Source: Leptasterias polaris (taxonomy: Eukaryota; Echinodermata; Asteroidea; Forcipulatida; Asteriidae). Taken from it: DNA of 64,000 bases. Of this stretch, positions 57,701 to 64,000 are shown piece after piece. The DNA lies in contig JAZGTN010000044.1 of the NCBI GenBank assembly GCA_037783415.1, positions 2,303,501-2,367,500 of the forward strand. Direction: 5' to 3'. The notes below the pieces were generated by a model. That model ran no database searches and was not told the DNA's origin. It saw only the letters and a list, made by a program, of their open reading frames with translations. The position numbers and the translations under genes were made by a program. Within the stretch, counting starts at the first letter, position 1. Every line of letters begins with the position of its first letter.

Positions 57701-58710
57701 CTTTGTTTTAAAAGCTTTCCAGTGATATTAAATTTATTGGGGTGCAGATATCTGATGTGAAAGTTTCAAGGATAATTGTAAATACGCATTGCACTCTCAA
57801 AATTTACACTTACAGGACAGAATGCTGGAAAAATAATACTAAAAATTACATAACTCCGCCAAATTTTAAGATTTCAAGCTGATTTAAACACTATTAATTT
57901 ACAAGCTTTCCAGTGATATTAAATTTATTGGGGTGCAGATATCTGATTTGTGAAAGTTTCAAGGATAATTGTAAATACGCATTGCACTCTCAAAATTTAC
58001 AGAACAGAATGCCGGAAAAATAATACTAAAAATTACATAACTCGGCCAAATTTTAAGATATCAAGCTGATTTAAACACTATTGTATTTCTTTTTTTACAA
58101 GCTTTCCAGTGATACCAATTTTATGGGGGTGCAGTAGACAAATGGTAGAAAAATATCATTTGTGCCGATCTCCCTAGTTATAGCCAGATAGCCCTGAAAA
58201 CATAACACATTTTTTTACCTAAAAGGAAGTCGTAGAATAGGTCTAACTCTACTAAAATTCTTGGGTTCGTTTACATCGCGCGCAATAATATAAAACAAAC
58301 AGGGACTGTCGTATTCACGACAAAAAGTAAAAACATTTATCATGCATTTCTTCAACAACTGTTCAATCTAAATTAATTTGTTTAACTTTTAAAAATAGTA
58401 AATAATTAATACTATAGTCTGAGTCGAGAGAGTGTACAATTCATTCAGCGAAAAAGAACTTCAGAATCACTACTATGCTCACTCATCGAACTAAATTCGG
58501 CATATTTTCCTCTTTTTCAACCATGCAACATTGGCCTTTGACTGCATGCAGCAGCCACGTACTGTCTGTACGTAGTCTCAACTTCGGGTTGGGTAACTAA
58601 AAAAATAAATATCTGCTTAAAATCTTATCATATTACCTGACTGCCGAAGGTCGCAGCGACCCACTTACACCTTTACAGAAAAGGGGGATTAATTTTGAAG
58701 TTCGGAGCAT
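43026..58710 (-). CDS. ACADVL: Very-long-chain acyl-CoA dehydrogenase, whole gene (14 coding exons)
   Basis: Mitochondrial FAD-dependent enzyme that makes the first double bond in long-chain acyl-CoA during beta-oxidation. Chaining 14 phase-consistent exons gives 646 residues, close to the 655 of human VLCAD. In order: a basic, hydroxyl-rich presequence (about 1-50); the N-terminal helical domain; the mid domain with [15 protein letters not shown] (about 207-221) and a WISNGG motif (242-247) typical of acyl-CoA dehydrogenases; a C-terminal helical domain with FRIFEGTND, whose glutamate (about 454) matches the catalytic base Glu462 of the human precursor; and the extra C-terminal half found only in VLCAD and ACAD9, ending ADHPLGF as in human SNPLGF. 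VLCAD fits better than ACAD9 throughout. The introns hold many transposable-element insertions, but no coding exon is broken. Joined exons: 58637-58710, 55591-55699, 54622-54694, 52377-52441, 51490-51624, 50580-50848, 49288-49416, 48455-48549, 47557-47660, 46082-46273, 45587-45649, 45175-45276, 43939-44255, 43026-43239. Confidence 0.95.
43343..43590. mobile_element. GGGCCC-family MITE in the last ACADVL intron
   Basis: GGGCCCAATTTCATGGCTCT to AGAGCCATGAAATTGGGCC, very close to 8827-9125. It begins 104 bp upstream of ACADVL exon 14 (minus-strand sense). Confidence 0.9.
43820..43930 (+). repeat. SINE tail with TTA microsatellite
   Basis: GTAAAGCGCTCTGTTCTTTG, then TATAGCGCTATATAAATGCT and a TATTATTAT repeat, like the tail of the SINE at 63498-63895 (AGTGCTTTATAAGAACTGCG, TATTATTTTTATT). 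It ends 9 bp from ACADVL exon 13's donor edge. Confidence 0.6.
43939..44255 (-). CDS. ACADVL: ACADVL exon 13: VLCAD-type C-terminal extension
   Basis: 105 codons plus AG. It begins [16 protein letters not shown], aligning without gaps to human DKGKELSGLGSALKNP after the catalytic exon. It runs through [18 protein letters not shown] and [16 protein letters not shown]. This is the membrane-associated extension and pseudo-dimer helices of VLCAD and ACAD9. The acceptor is GATTTCAG and the donor is GTATGTG. Confidence 0.95.
45175..45276 (-). CDS. ACADVL: ACADVL exon 12: catalytic base
   Basis: 34 codons beginning [20 protein letters not shown], then [14 protein letters not shown]. The glutamate of FEGTND is the family's catalytic base. 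The acceptor is TTTTTGTAG and the donor is GTAAGA. Confidence 0.96.
45587..45649 (-). CDS. ACADVL: ACADVL exon 11
   Basis: A 21-codon exon: [20 protein letters not shown], then K. It matches human [20 protein letters not shown]. The GGMG turn lies near the FAD-binding interface in the family. The acceptor is TTTTTAG and the donor is GTAATG. Confidence 0.95.
45716..45795 (+). repeat. AATA/AAAT microsatellite
   Basis: ATAATAATAATA followed by AAAT units with a few interruptions, in the ACADVL intron between exons 10 and 11. Confidence 0.95.
46082..46273 (-). CDS. ACADVL: ACADVL exon 10
   Basis: 64 codons from [11 protein letters not shown] to [14 protein letters not shown]. It includes [20 protein letters not shown], close to human [20 protein letters not shown]. 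The acceptor is CCTGCCAG and the donor is GTGAGTG. Confidence 0.96.
46979..47329. mobile_element. TTAA-type MITE, family 1
   Basis: TTAAAGGTTGTGTACAACAT then TGGTAA, with right end TTACCAATGTTGTACACACC then CTTTAA. TTAA at both ends fits a TTAA target duplication as in piggyBac-type transposons. It lies in the ACADVL intron between exons 9 and 10. Confidence 0.85.
47557..47660 (-). CDS. ACADVL: ACADVL exon 9
   Basis: Encodes [20 protein letters not shown], then [14 protein letters not shown], aligning with human [20 protein letters not shown]. It starts the C-terminal helical domain. The acceptor is TTTTTTCAG and the donor is GTAAGTAAC. Confidence 0.96.
47967..48319. mobile_element. TTAA-type MITE, family 1, second copy
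   Basis: Near-copy of 46979-47329 in the opposite orientation (GGTGCGTACAACATTGGTAA to CCAATGTTGTACACACCC, TTTAA). The left TTAA has become CTAA. Confidence 0.85.
48455..48549 (-). CDS. ACADVL: ACADVL exon 8
   Basis: Encodes [20 protein letters not shown], then [11 protein letters not shown], matching human [20 protein letters not shown]. The acceptor is TCTGTTGCAG and the donor is GTACGG. Splitting phases match exons 7 and 9. Confidence 0.96.
48682..48860 (-). mobile_element. 178 bp repeat with GGACACCC words, copy 2
   Basis: Reverse-strand copy of 40501-40678, in the ACADVL intron between exons 7 and 8. Confidence 0.85.
48866..49223. mobile_element. GGGCCC-family MITE, long subtype
   Basis: GGGCCCAATTTCATAGAGCT then GCTTAACGGCCGATT, right end AGGTAGAGCTGTAAAATTGG. 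The interior TCCATATCATAGCGCTGCTA is shared with 53801. It begins 6 bp after the 48682-48860 repeat. Confidence 0.8.
49288..49416 (-). CDS. ACADVL: ACADVL exon 7
   Basis: Encodes [20 protein letters not shown], then [20 protein letters not shown] and VS. The first base completes the tryptophan of WISNGG. This is the mid beta-domain, nearly the same as human ISNGGLADIFTVFAKTPVT. A GACTTG-rich low-complexity repeat lies in the intron just before it. Confidence 0.96.
49447..49560 (+). repeat. GACTCGAGTC/GACTTG low-complexity repeat
   Basis: TTGACTCGAGTCCGGGATTT then GACTTGTGACTTGACTTGAC. It lies about 30 bp upstream of ACADVL exon 7. Confidence 0.75.
50495..50572 (+). mobile_element. Truncated GGGCCC-family MITE
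   Basis: Right end only: AAACAGCTTAATGAAATTGG then GCCC, stopping 8 bp from ACADVL exon 6's donor end. Confidence 0.65.
50580..50848 (-). CDS. ACADVL: ACADVL exon 6: core of N-terminal and mid domains
   Basis: 89 codons from [13 protein letters not shown] to ILNGSKL, then the first two bases of a tryptophan codon. It contains [21 protein letters not shown] and [18 protein letters not shown]. The TEPSSGSD segment is the acyl-CoA dehydrogenase signature near the flavin and substrate. The donor is GTTAGTA. Confidence 0.96.
51064..51476 (+). mobile_element. tRNA-derived SINE (about 410 bp)
   Basis: Perfect A box TGGCTGAGCGG and B box GGTTCAAGTCC in a leucine-tRNA-like head (CTCTGGTGTTTCTGATCAGC). 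The body has TGCATATTGCGCCACAGCAC. It lies in ACADVL intron 5, antisense to the gene. Same family as 63498-63895. Confidence 0.88.
51490..51624 (-). CDS. ACADVL: ACADVL exon 5
   Basis: A 45-codon exon from EVNDAGKND to [11 protein letters not shown], matching human EVNDPAKND and ELGGVGLCNTQ. It is part of the N-terminal helical domain. The acceptor is TTCTTGTAG and the donor is GTACATT. Confidence 0.95.
52377..52441 (-). CDS. ACADVL: ACADVL exon 4
   Basis: Encodes [20 protein letters not shown] and a glutamine, matching the human helix [20 protein letters not shown]. The acceptor is TTTCTCACAG and the donor is GTAAATTG. The phases agree with both neighbouring exons. Confidence 0.93.
52509..52777. 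mobile_element. Foldback MITE (269 bp, about 100 bp arms)
   Basis: TACAGCAATCCTTCACCGAT, then CTTGAACTCTTGGTGGCAGC, pairs with the right arm to GGATTGCTGTA. Arms meet around GCGCTGCCTAGCGAC and GTCGCTAGGCAGCGC. It starts 68 bp from ACADVL exon 4. Confidence 0.9.
52876..53187. mobile_element. Inverted-repeat element (312 bp)
   Basis: CACCCGTTTCAGACAGGTGC then TCTAGAGTCGCGCCGAACCA pairs with TTGGTTCGGCGTGACTCTAG then AGCGCCTGTCTGAATCGGGT. Inner GGTTTCAGACAGGCG and TTTCAGACGTCGAAC words recur, and TAA flanks both sides. Confidence 0.8.
53296..53515. mobile_element. MITE, AACCCTCCTACT family, TTAA at both ends
   Basis: TTAACCCTCCTACT to AGTAGAAGGGTTAA. Interior CATTCAAAACCACAGTGGAT is shared with the 15777 and 41683 copies. 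TTAA flanks suggest the same target preference as the AAAGG families. Confidence 0.8.
53801..54417. mobile_element. GGGCCC-family MITE interrupted by a TTAA-type MITE
   Basis: Left part GAGCTGCTTAACGGCCGATT through TGTGAAATACGC, right part GCAAATTTTTCTGC to GCGCTATGAAATTGGGCCC. It is split by 53991-54349. The extreme left end is missing. Confidence 0.8.
53991..54349. mobile_element. TTAA-type MITE, family 1, nested
   Basis: TTAAAGGTATTATACAGGAT to ATAGTGTACAGGGCCTTTAA. It lies inside the MITE at 53801-54417. Removing it with one TTAA leaves TACGCTTAAGCAAA, the expected uninterrupted sequence. Confidence 0.88.
54622..54694 (-). CDS. ACADVL: ACADVL exon 3
   Basis: Encodes [20 protein letters not shown], then PFPE (residues about 62-85). 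It matches human [20 protein letters not shown]. The acceptor is ATCACAG and the donor is GTACATG. It ends one base into a valine codon. Confidence 0.95.
54869..55000 (+). repeat. Dispersed repeat, copy 2
   Basis: Second copy of the 6562-6690 repeat, inside the ACADVL intron between exons 2 and 3. A weaker relative with CCCTTTCAAGAGCGAAGTTC lies near 55470. Confidence 0.7.
55591..55699 (-). CDS. ACADVL: ACADVL exon 2: rest of presequence and linker
   Basis: Encodes [20 protein letters not shown], then a threonine/lysine-rich linker ending SKSVVT. It is preceded by a TTTTACAG acceptor and followed by GTAAGTG. This corresponds to the poorly conserved human segment before [12 protein letters not shown]. 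Residues about 26-61. Confidence 0.85.
55934..56192. mobile_element. GGGCCC-family MITE
   Basis: GGGCCTAATTTCATCAAGCT to AGAGCCATGAAATCGGGCCC. The interior matches the 8827 copy in reverse (GCGTATTTCACAGGTTAGCA). It lies in ACADVL intron 1. Confidence 0.88.
57657..58140 (+). repeat. Tandem repeat, about 190-200 bp unit, 2.5 copies
   Basis: GCCAAATTTTAAGATATCAA begins at about 57657, 57857 and 58045. Each unit includes AAGCTTTCCAGTGATATTAA and GGGGTGCAGATATCTGAT. It lies in ACADVL intron 1. Confidence 0.9.
58637..58710 (-). CDS. ACADVL: ACADVL exon 1: start codon and mitochondrial presequence
   Basis: Encodes [17 protein letters not shown], then SLRPSAV. It has lysines and arginines, serines and threonine, and no acidic residue, as expected of a mitochondrial targeting peptide. 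The donor is CAG|GTAATA. It ends with AG, which joins the leading A of exon 2 to make arginine. I chose this ATG because it is the only upstream exon found with the right phase and presequence character; the 5'UTR continues to higher coordinates. Confidence 0.8.
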
Positions 58711-59160
58711 TTTGATGAGTAAAATGAAGTCTTTGACTACTTTTTATAACTTGAAGTTGTGATTGTTGTTATTGTTAACTGAGTGCATGGAGCTGCTAAA
58801 TCTGCCGGTTGTGTGTTACGTAGCCGGCCCATGTTATTCATTGCCGGTCACACGGGGTCAACAGATTATGACGTAACAACCTTCACAATTTTCTTTAGAA
58901 CTGTGTTACTTTAATCATTAAAAACCCATCAAATATACTCATGAGTATTTTTGTTTCTATTTTAAAATTTATTTAATGGCTTGAGGATTTTTAAAACAAT
59001 GATAAATAATTGTTTTAATATTAACTTTGTGTGGAAATCTTGTGCGCTGCGAGATTTGCTGCGAGATATGAATGCGGAAGTATGGCGGTATTTGTAAAGG
59101 GTTTTTAATAACAAACAGGAAAGGGTTGTGTGAGAACTTGTGAGCTGTCACTGTGGGTCT
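58711..59160. promoter_or_regulatory. Possible bidirectional promoter between ACADVL and the SH2 gene
   Basis: Short gap upstream of the ACADVL start codon, with a likely plus-strand 5'UTR exon to its right. It contains TGACGTAA at 58869-58876, a CRE/ATF-like octamer, and GTTACGTA at 58815-58822. The sequence around the second lies in a short inverted repeat (GCCGGTTG, GTAGCCGGC). Head-to-head arrangement is inferred from gene directions; no transcription start is visible. Confidence 0.35.
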
Positions 59161-59237
59161 CAAGTGTAGAATTTTGCTGCTGTTTTATAATGAAAGATTG
59201 CAATGGAATATTTTTGAAAACAGAGTGAAGGAGTCAG
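59090..59237 (+). other. Possible noncoding first exon of the SH2-domain gene
   Basis: A strong donor, AGTCAG|GTAAGC, ends a stretch with no good in-frame ATG for the SH2 protein. Since the SH2 start codon is inside an exon with its own acceptor at 63233, a noncoding exon must exist upstream. This is the best candidate. The 5' end is a guess. Confidence 0.3.
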
Positions 59238-59633
59238 GTAAGCTTATGGATTATGTTGCTTGTCAATGCACTAAAGTTTATATTGTGATTAATGCAGGAT
59301 TCTTTGCTTGTAAATTTTTCCAGTTCGTGTGGTCTGAAAATATCATTAAAAAAATGCAGACTGATTTCCAGTCTCTGAGTCTGTGTACCTACTCACTTCT
59401 CACTGTAACTTATTGATGGTCAACGGTCAAGTAAGACTAGTGAGTTGTGTCGAAACATTTGACAGCAGTCAAGAGTTGTATGTTGTGTCGGACCAAAAAC
59501 GTTTGTTGGTATTAATTGATTGTCAAAAGAAAATATGCAAATTTGTTTGTGTAGCCCAATCTAGGCGTTCTGTGTCCAGTCTCCAGGACCAGACCAAAGT
59601 GGGGTAAGAATTAGAAAAACCAGCCTAATTCCA

Positions 59634-59853
59634 GCTTTTGTGTAGCATGTCAAAAAATAATTGTTTTGTTGACATTTAATTATAAACTAAATTATTTTGC
59701 TTTAGCCTTTGTCTTTGAGAAAGACTCCGCGAGCTTTTGTGTAACATGTCAAAAAATAATTGTTTTGTTGACATTTAATTATAAACTAAATTTTTTTGAT
59801 TTAGCCTTTGTCTTTGAGAAAGACTCCGGTACTGTAGAAACGTCAGGCCACTA
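59634..59853 (-). repeat. GGCCTGACG repeat, copy 4, with a 98 bp tandem duplication
   Basis: GCTTTTGTGTAGCATGTCAA starts at 59634 and again (GCTTTTGTGTAACATGTCAA) at 59732; both units end TTTGAGAAAGACTCCG. The second continues to GTAGAAACGTCAGGCCACTA, the reverse of the repeat at 10018. Confidence 0.85.
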
Positions 59854-59888
59854 TTTTTTGCCGTCATCTTTTAAATATTTATTTTAAT

Positions 59889-59958
59889 GTACTGTTGTGT
59901 TGGGTAAGCTTCTAAGTTCTATTTATAGAACTTAGAAGCTTACCCAACACAACAGTAC
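59889..59958. repeat. Perfect 34 bp palindrome with 2 bp loop
   Basis: Left arm GTACTGTTGTGTTGGGTAAG then CTTCTAAGTTCTAT, loop TT, right arm exact. It follows the repeat at 59634-59853. Confidence 0.95.
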
Positions 59959-60483
59959 TATGACAGAACATCCTTGCCAAAACTACTACTTAGAACTCAC
60001 TGTAGAATTCAGCGCAATTTCCAAAGAGAAAGTATCAAAAGAAGAATGGTGGTGTGAAGAGGATTGCTTTTAATGATAATGATTGATAAAAATGAACGAA
60101 ATATTTAATGTGTGACCAAAGGCTTTGCGATTAGCAGTTTCATTTTCTATGCCAAATTTAATTAGATTTTTTTTTGGCACATTGGTAACAAATCAATTAT
60201 AAACAGTATCCATGAGACACATTTTGATTCATTCTAATTGTAAAAAAGGGGTTTCTGTTCTGCTTAAAATTATGCATTTTGCTTTGTACAGTATGGTCAA
60301 TACGGGAGAAGTTGGAACCATGTCTGTAGCTCTTTTGCATTTTTTGCAAGGACTGATTTTATTTATTTTTGTGAATGTACAACAATGTAAAGATGCATTT
60401 TGTAGTTATGTACACACAGCACTTCTTGTTTTATTCTGAACTGCATGGTAGGGGTCAGATCTCAGTTTTAACACCATGATAAA

Positions 60484-60511
60484 TACCCCAAAACTTTCAA
60501 GTTTTGGGGTA
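60484..60511. repeat. Perfect 13 bp hairpin
   Basis: TACCCCAAAACTT, TC, AAGTTTTGGGGTA. No following T run, so no sign of a terminator. Purpose unknown. Confidence 0.9.
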
Positions 60512-60755
60512 AGTTGTCACAATGTAGATTAAATTTCGCTTTTATTTGTACTTGCCTGTGGATAACATGTTTCAGTCCTATAGTTCAACTTACCTTTTAA
60601 ACAAACTTCAGTCTAATTAGCATACCTCAATCTAGTTTAGGTACACATAATCAGGCCAAGGATTGTCAAATGCACTACTACATGTAGGTAGCCTATACAC
60701 TGTGGTATGTTCCTTTTGTTGCAGCTAGCCTTTGTTGTATTACCTGCAGTTACTT

Positions 60756-60812
60756 TGGTCATAATGTAGTAGTAGTAGTAGTACTACTACTACTACTACT
60801 GGTCATAATGTA
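60756..60812. repeat. TAG/CTA trinucleotide palindrome flanked by direct repeats
   Basis: GTAGTAGTAGTAGTAC then TACTACTACTACTACT. TGGTCATAATGTA occurs exactly on both sides (60756-60768 and 60800-60812). Confidence 0.95.
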
Positions 60813-61921
60813 TGCTGAATTGTTCCTTTAAACCTTTTAGCCAGGGTTTCATTGGGCTTAACAATAGAGCAGTAATGGAGTATAGATGTGACAATAAAGT
60901 TGTAGGCCTTAACATTCAGCTCTACATAACTCAGATTGTCTCTTCACTTTCAGCATAGGAGTAGATTTGAATAGTACAGTAGTAGAATAATAGGAATATT
61001 TAGTATGGGTGTGGTTGAGTACAAAGAGAGTAAGTGAAAAAGGAACCAGTGTGGAAATCATTGACTGAGGGTAGTACAAGTAGGAATATGTGAATGTCAG
61101 TTGACATCAAAACCTGAGAGCTAGTGGGTGTGTGTGAGGTACTGCTGTAGCCACCAACCAGTATATTATGTCTTCAAGCATCAGTTGGCATAAAACTATG
61201 CCAAAGCCATGAAGCTCAGTGGACTCAGCCACTGGGGCAAATAATTTGGTTCAAGCTTGAGCGCGGTATTCAGGCCGCCCACCACATACATGTATGAGGG
61301 CAAGCAGACCCAACTGGCACAACCCAAGAGTACGACGCATTTGAAACCCGTAAGTTTTGGGACTTCTCCTACTCAAAATCCTACATAACTGCAAAATAAG
61401 AAGTTTTTCTAACTAAATTGTGAATGTAACTCATGTTAGTTCACTATTTTCCAAGTGTTCAAGTGAAAGAATTTAAGTACATGTAAACCCTTGTTTTTTG
61501 ATAAAATTGAAATTCTTGAAACTGCATGGAAAGTATCGCTGTTAGGTATTTGAGTCTCTTCTAATTGATAGTTTTGTTGTTGCAGATAATTTTAAAGTTA
61601 TGTATCCATGTGTCTAGTTTCCAATGTTTCAGTAGTTTTGGTTGACTGTCTTTTATATTAGATGGCCTTTGGTACGGGTTGGAGTATTAATGGTGAATTG
61701 CATTATTGAGGAACAAGAAATGATGACTGTTGGACGGCGGGCTACTAAAAGCCAATGAAGAGGGTCCACAGATTGGCAGTACATGGAAAAGACAGATGTT
61801 CTCAACACAGCACCTTAAACTCAACCAAGCCAACATCATTGACGGCCAAACCTGAGTTTCATTTCTTTTAGTATATTTCACCAGATGAACTGTTAATAAT
61901 TGTTAATAAGATACACGGAAA

Positions 61922-62297
61922 TTAAAGGCACTGAACACGTTTGGTAATTCCCCAAAATATATATTAGCATAAAAACTTACTTGGTAACGAGCAAAGGAGA
62001 GCTGTTGATAGTATAAAACATTGTGAGAAACGACTCCCTCTGAAGTAACGTAGTTTTTGAGAAAGAGGTAATTTCTCACTAAAATAATAAAAGACTTCAT
62101 GCATGAAGTCTTTTATTGGCATCTGAAAGCACACAAATTGTGCAACACAGGTGTATTTTCTTTCATTATTTTCTTACAACTTCGATGACCGATTCAGCCC
62201 AAATTTTCACAGGCTTGTTATTTTATGCATATATGTTGGATACACCAAGTGAGAATACTGGTCTTTGACAATTACAAAACGTGTTCAGTGCCTTTAA
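61922..62297. mobile_element. TTAA-type MITE, family 2, intact
   Basis: TTAAAGGCACTGAACACGTT then TGGTAATT to AATTACAAAACGTGTTCAGT then GCCTTTAA. The central hairpin reads AAAGACTTCATGCATGAAGT then CTTT. TTAA at both ends. This is the reference copy for the truncated ones at 33270 and 38710. Confidence 0.9.
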
Positions 62298-63232
62298 GTG
62301 AGATTTAAAGACAGCCACTGAAGTGAATTGGTCTGTATTGTTATAAAGCCAAAAGTGTTTATTGTTTAAATGTAAGTTCACATGGACAGAATTGTAAAAT
62401 GAACTGCAAGTCATCAAATAAGGTGAAAGTTACACCGCAGTTGAGCAAGGAAAAGAGATCTCGGAAAAACAAGTCATTAGAAGCTTCTTGAATTCAAACA
62501 AATTCTTTAAATTGTTGTTTGCTGAATTTTTATTTTGGTCTAAATGCCTGTGAATAATTTTTAATGTTAAATAAAACTTTTATAGTTTAAGTACATTAAG
62601 AAAACTAAATGGATTCTGGTTGGACTTATTTCTGTTTGTTTTGAATCCGGTTCTGACATAAGCTTCATATACCATTCAAGAATATTTTGCGCTTTATTTT
62701 TAAATCGTAATCAAACCTTCCATCACCAAGTTTGTCATTTCACCATTGTGTATTTTTTATTTGGATTGTATGATTATTAATACAGGAGAGGGATTTTTTT
62801 CAGTTTTAATTAGTGCTCTATTTTCCCAAGTGATTTTGCAAGAAAATGTCTCACCTTGCCCCTAACCTGAATGTAGTTTGCAGGGATGTGATTTCTCTTT
62901 TTACCGGGAAATCATTTATTTTTTGCCCTACAAAAAAAGATTATTTTTTTTTTTTGCACCCTCCCCTGCCCCCCCATTTTATTTTATTTTTTTAACTTAA
63001 AAGATTAAATTCATAAAAAAATGAAGATAAAACCATAACGCCCCAGACTGCAGAGTAGGGCTTTTAAATTCAAAGATTAGGGGGCTTCGTGCTCGCAAGT
63101 TTTCAAGCTTGCAAGCTTTTGTGCCTAGATTTTTTTGTTTTTTTTTCAACAGCCTATCACAACCCTGAGTTTGAGAGATAAAAAATAAAAAACTCTTAAC
63201 ATTTAAGCCTAATTCTGTCTCTTCACCTCCAG

Positions 63233-63412
63233 TTAAGCATCCTCCTCCGTCATGTCTTCAGCCCCATCTGGAGGGTCTCTTCCTTATCCATGGTACCATG
63301 GCAGCATCACCAGATTGCAAACAGAAGATTGTCTGACCCGGGCCAATAAGACTGGAAGTTTCCTCGTCAGAGATAGCGAGTCATTCAAAGGAGCCTACGT
63401 TCTCTCAGTCTT
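63233..63412 (+). CDS. First coding exon of an SH2-domain protein, SHIP-like inositol 5-phosphatase
   Basis: The acceptor is TCTTCACCTCCAG and the donor is GTAAGTACG. The ATG at 63252 starts MSSAPSGGSLPYPWYHGSIT, followed by an SH2 N-terminal half: WYHG at the start of strand A/helix A, then GSFLVRDSES, the FLVR motif whose arginine binds phosphotyrosine, and GAYVLSVL. An SH2 domain only about 15 residues from the N-terminus with WYHG(N/S)ITR and FLVRDSES is typical of SHIP1/SHIP2 (INPP5D/INPPL1), which remove the 5-phosphate of PIP3. SAP (SH2D1A) is similar in this half, and other SH2 adaptors cannot be excluded because the phosphatase exons lie outside the window. The exon ends two bases into a codon. 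Confidence 0.75.
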
Positions 63413-64000
63413 GTAAGTACGATGTTTTGTTGGAGTCAAGGAGAGCATGATCTTTGTTTTGGTTTTTGGTTTATCAATGTAGGACTACTGCTAACATGGC
63501 GTGTCGTGGCCGAGCGTATCAGAACACTGAACTCAAACTCTGGTGTTTCTGATCAGCAGAGTGTGAGTTCGAGTCCCGGTCGTGACACTTGTGTCCTTAA
63601 GCAAGACCATTATTGCTTCGTCCTTCAGATGGGACGTTAAGCCGTAGGTCCCATGTGATTGTAATGCACGTAAAAGAACCCAGTGCACTTATCGCCCCGG
63701 TGTTTCTGGTTTGATTGGCTGCATATTGCGCCACAGCACCTTGTAAACCATACATGGTGCTATGCAAAGGAATAGGTCTCATACTTCAACACGTAACTCC
63801 ACATACCTTGTAGGAAAAATACTGAGCGCTTTGAGACTCCCATCGGGAGTAGATACATGTAAAGTGCTTTATAAGAACTGCGTATTATTTTTATTAACTT
63901 ATTTGGTAGCCCAAGAGGTTAGTTTATGGAACAGAAATAAACCTCTACAGTAAATGCAGAACTCTCTGAAAGGTTGTTCCCCATGACTGTTAATACATTG
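63413..64000 (+). other. Intron of the SH2 gene, with a SINE
   Basis: Sequence after the SH2 exon donor to the end of the window. It contains a tRNA-derived SINE (about 63498-63895) in the sense direction. No second coding exon is visible. Confidence 0.6.
63498..63895 (+). mobile_element. tRNA-derived SINE, second copy
   Basis: GTGGCCGAGCGTATCAGAAC, B box GAGTTCGAGTCCCG, then GTTTGATTGGCTGCATATTG and the shared CACAGCACCTTGTAAACCAT. It lacks the middle stretch (GTAAAAAGAAAGGGATAGAA) of the 51064 copy. The tail ends in a short ATT-rich run. Confidence 0.88.

Overview
The window reads as nuclear DNA of an invertebrate deuterostome, most likely an echinoderm and perhaps a sea star. It is AT-rich, has small exons in kilobase introns with GT/AG boundaries, and is packed with short inverted-repeat elements and tRNA-derived SINEs. 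There are no operons, bacterial genes or intact transposase or reverse-transcriptase genes. Gene calls come from splice-phase-consistent exon chaining and comparison with remembered animal protein families; no search was run.

Layout. (1) 1-15.4 kb, plus strand: the 3' end of an ARHGEF7 (beta-PIX) orthologue. It has a GIT-binding exon, a 6.4 kb intron with a possible 58 bp cassette exon, and a terminal exon with the coiled coil and stop, then a 3'UTR with a 106 bp tandem duplication. (2) 15.4-43 kb: gene-poor and repeat-rich. It holds inverted-repeat elements, SINE pieces, a telomere-like TTAGGG array (32.4-33.2 kb), a 67 bp satellite (38.98-40.1 kb), and two tentative small genes that I could not name: plus strand 23.4-28.9 kb and minus strand 32.2-35.7 kb. 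(3) 43.0-58.7 kb, minus strand: a complete ACADVL (very-long-chain acyl-CoA dehydrogenase) gene, 14 coding exons and 646 predicted residues, with introns full of recent insertions. (4) 58.7-64 kb, plus strand: a gap with CRE-like motifs, then the first coding exon of an SH2 protein resembling SHIP-type inositol 5-phosphatases, probably divergent from ACADVL.

The named genes are unrelated in function: cytoskeletal and Rac/Cdc42 signalling, mitochondrial fatty-acid oxidation, and phosphotyrosine/phosphoinositide signalling. The strongest unusual signals are in the repeats. Several MITE families have TTAA at their ends, and one case is nested with a reconstructable empty site. The same MITE family abuts two different tandem arrays, one telomere-like and one satellite, at the same internal motif. 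Others are near-identical inverted copies, long perfect palindromes, and elements with internal arrays of terminus-like motifs.
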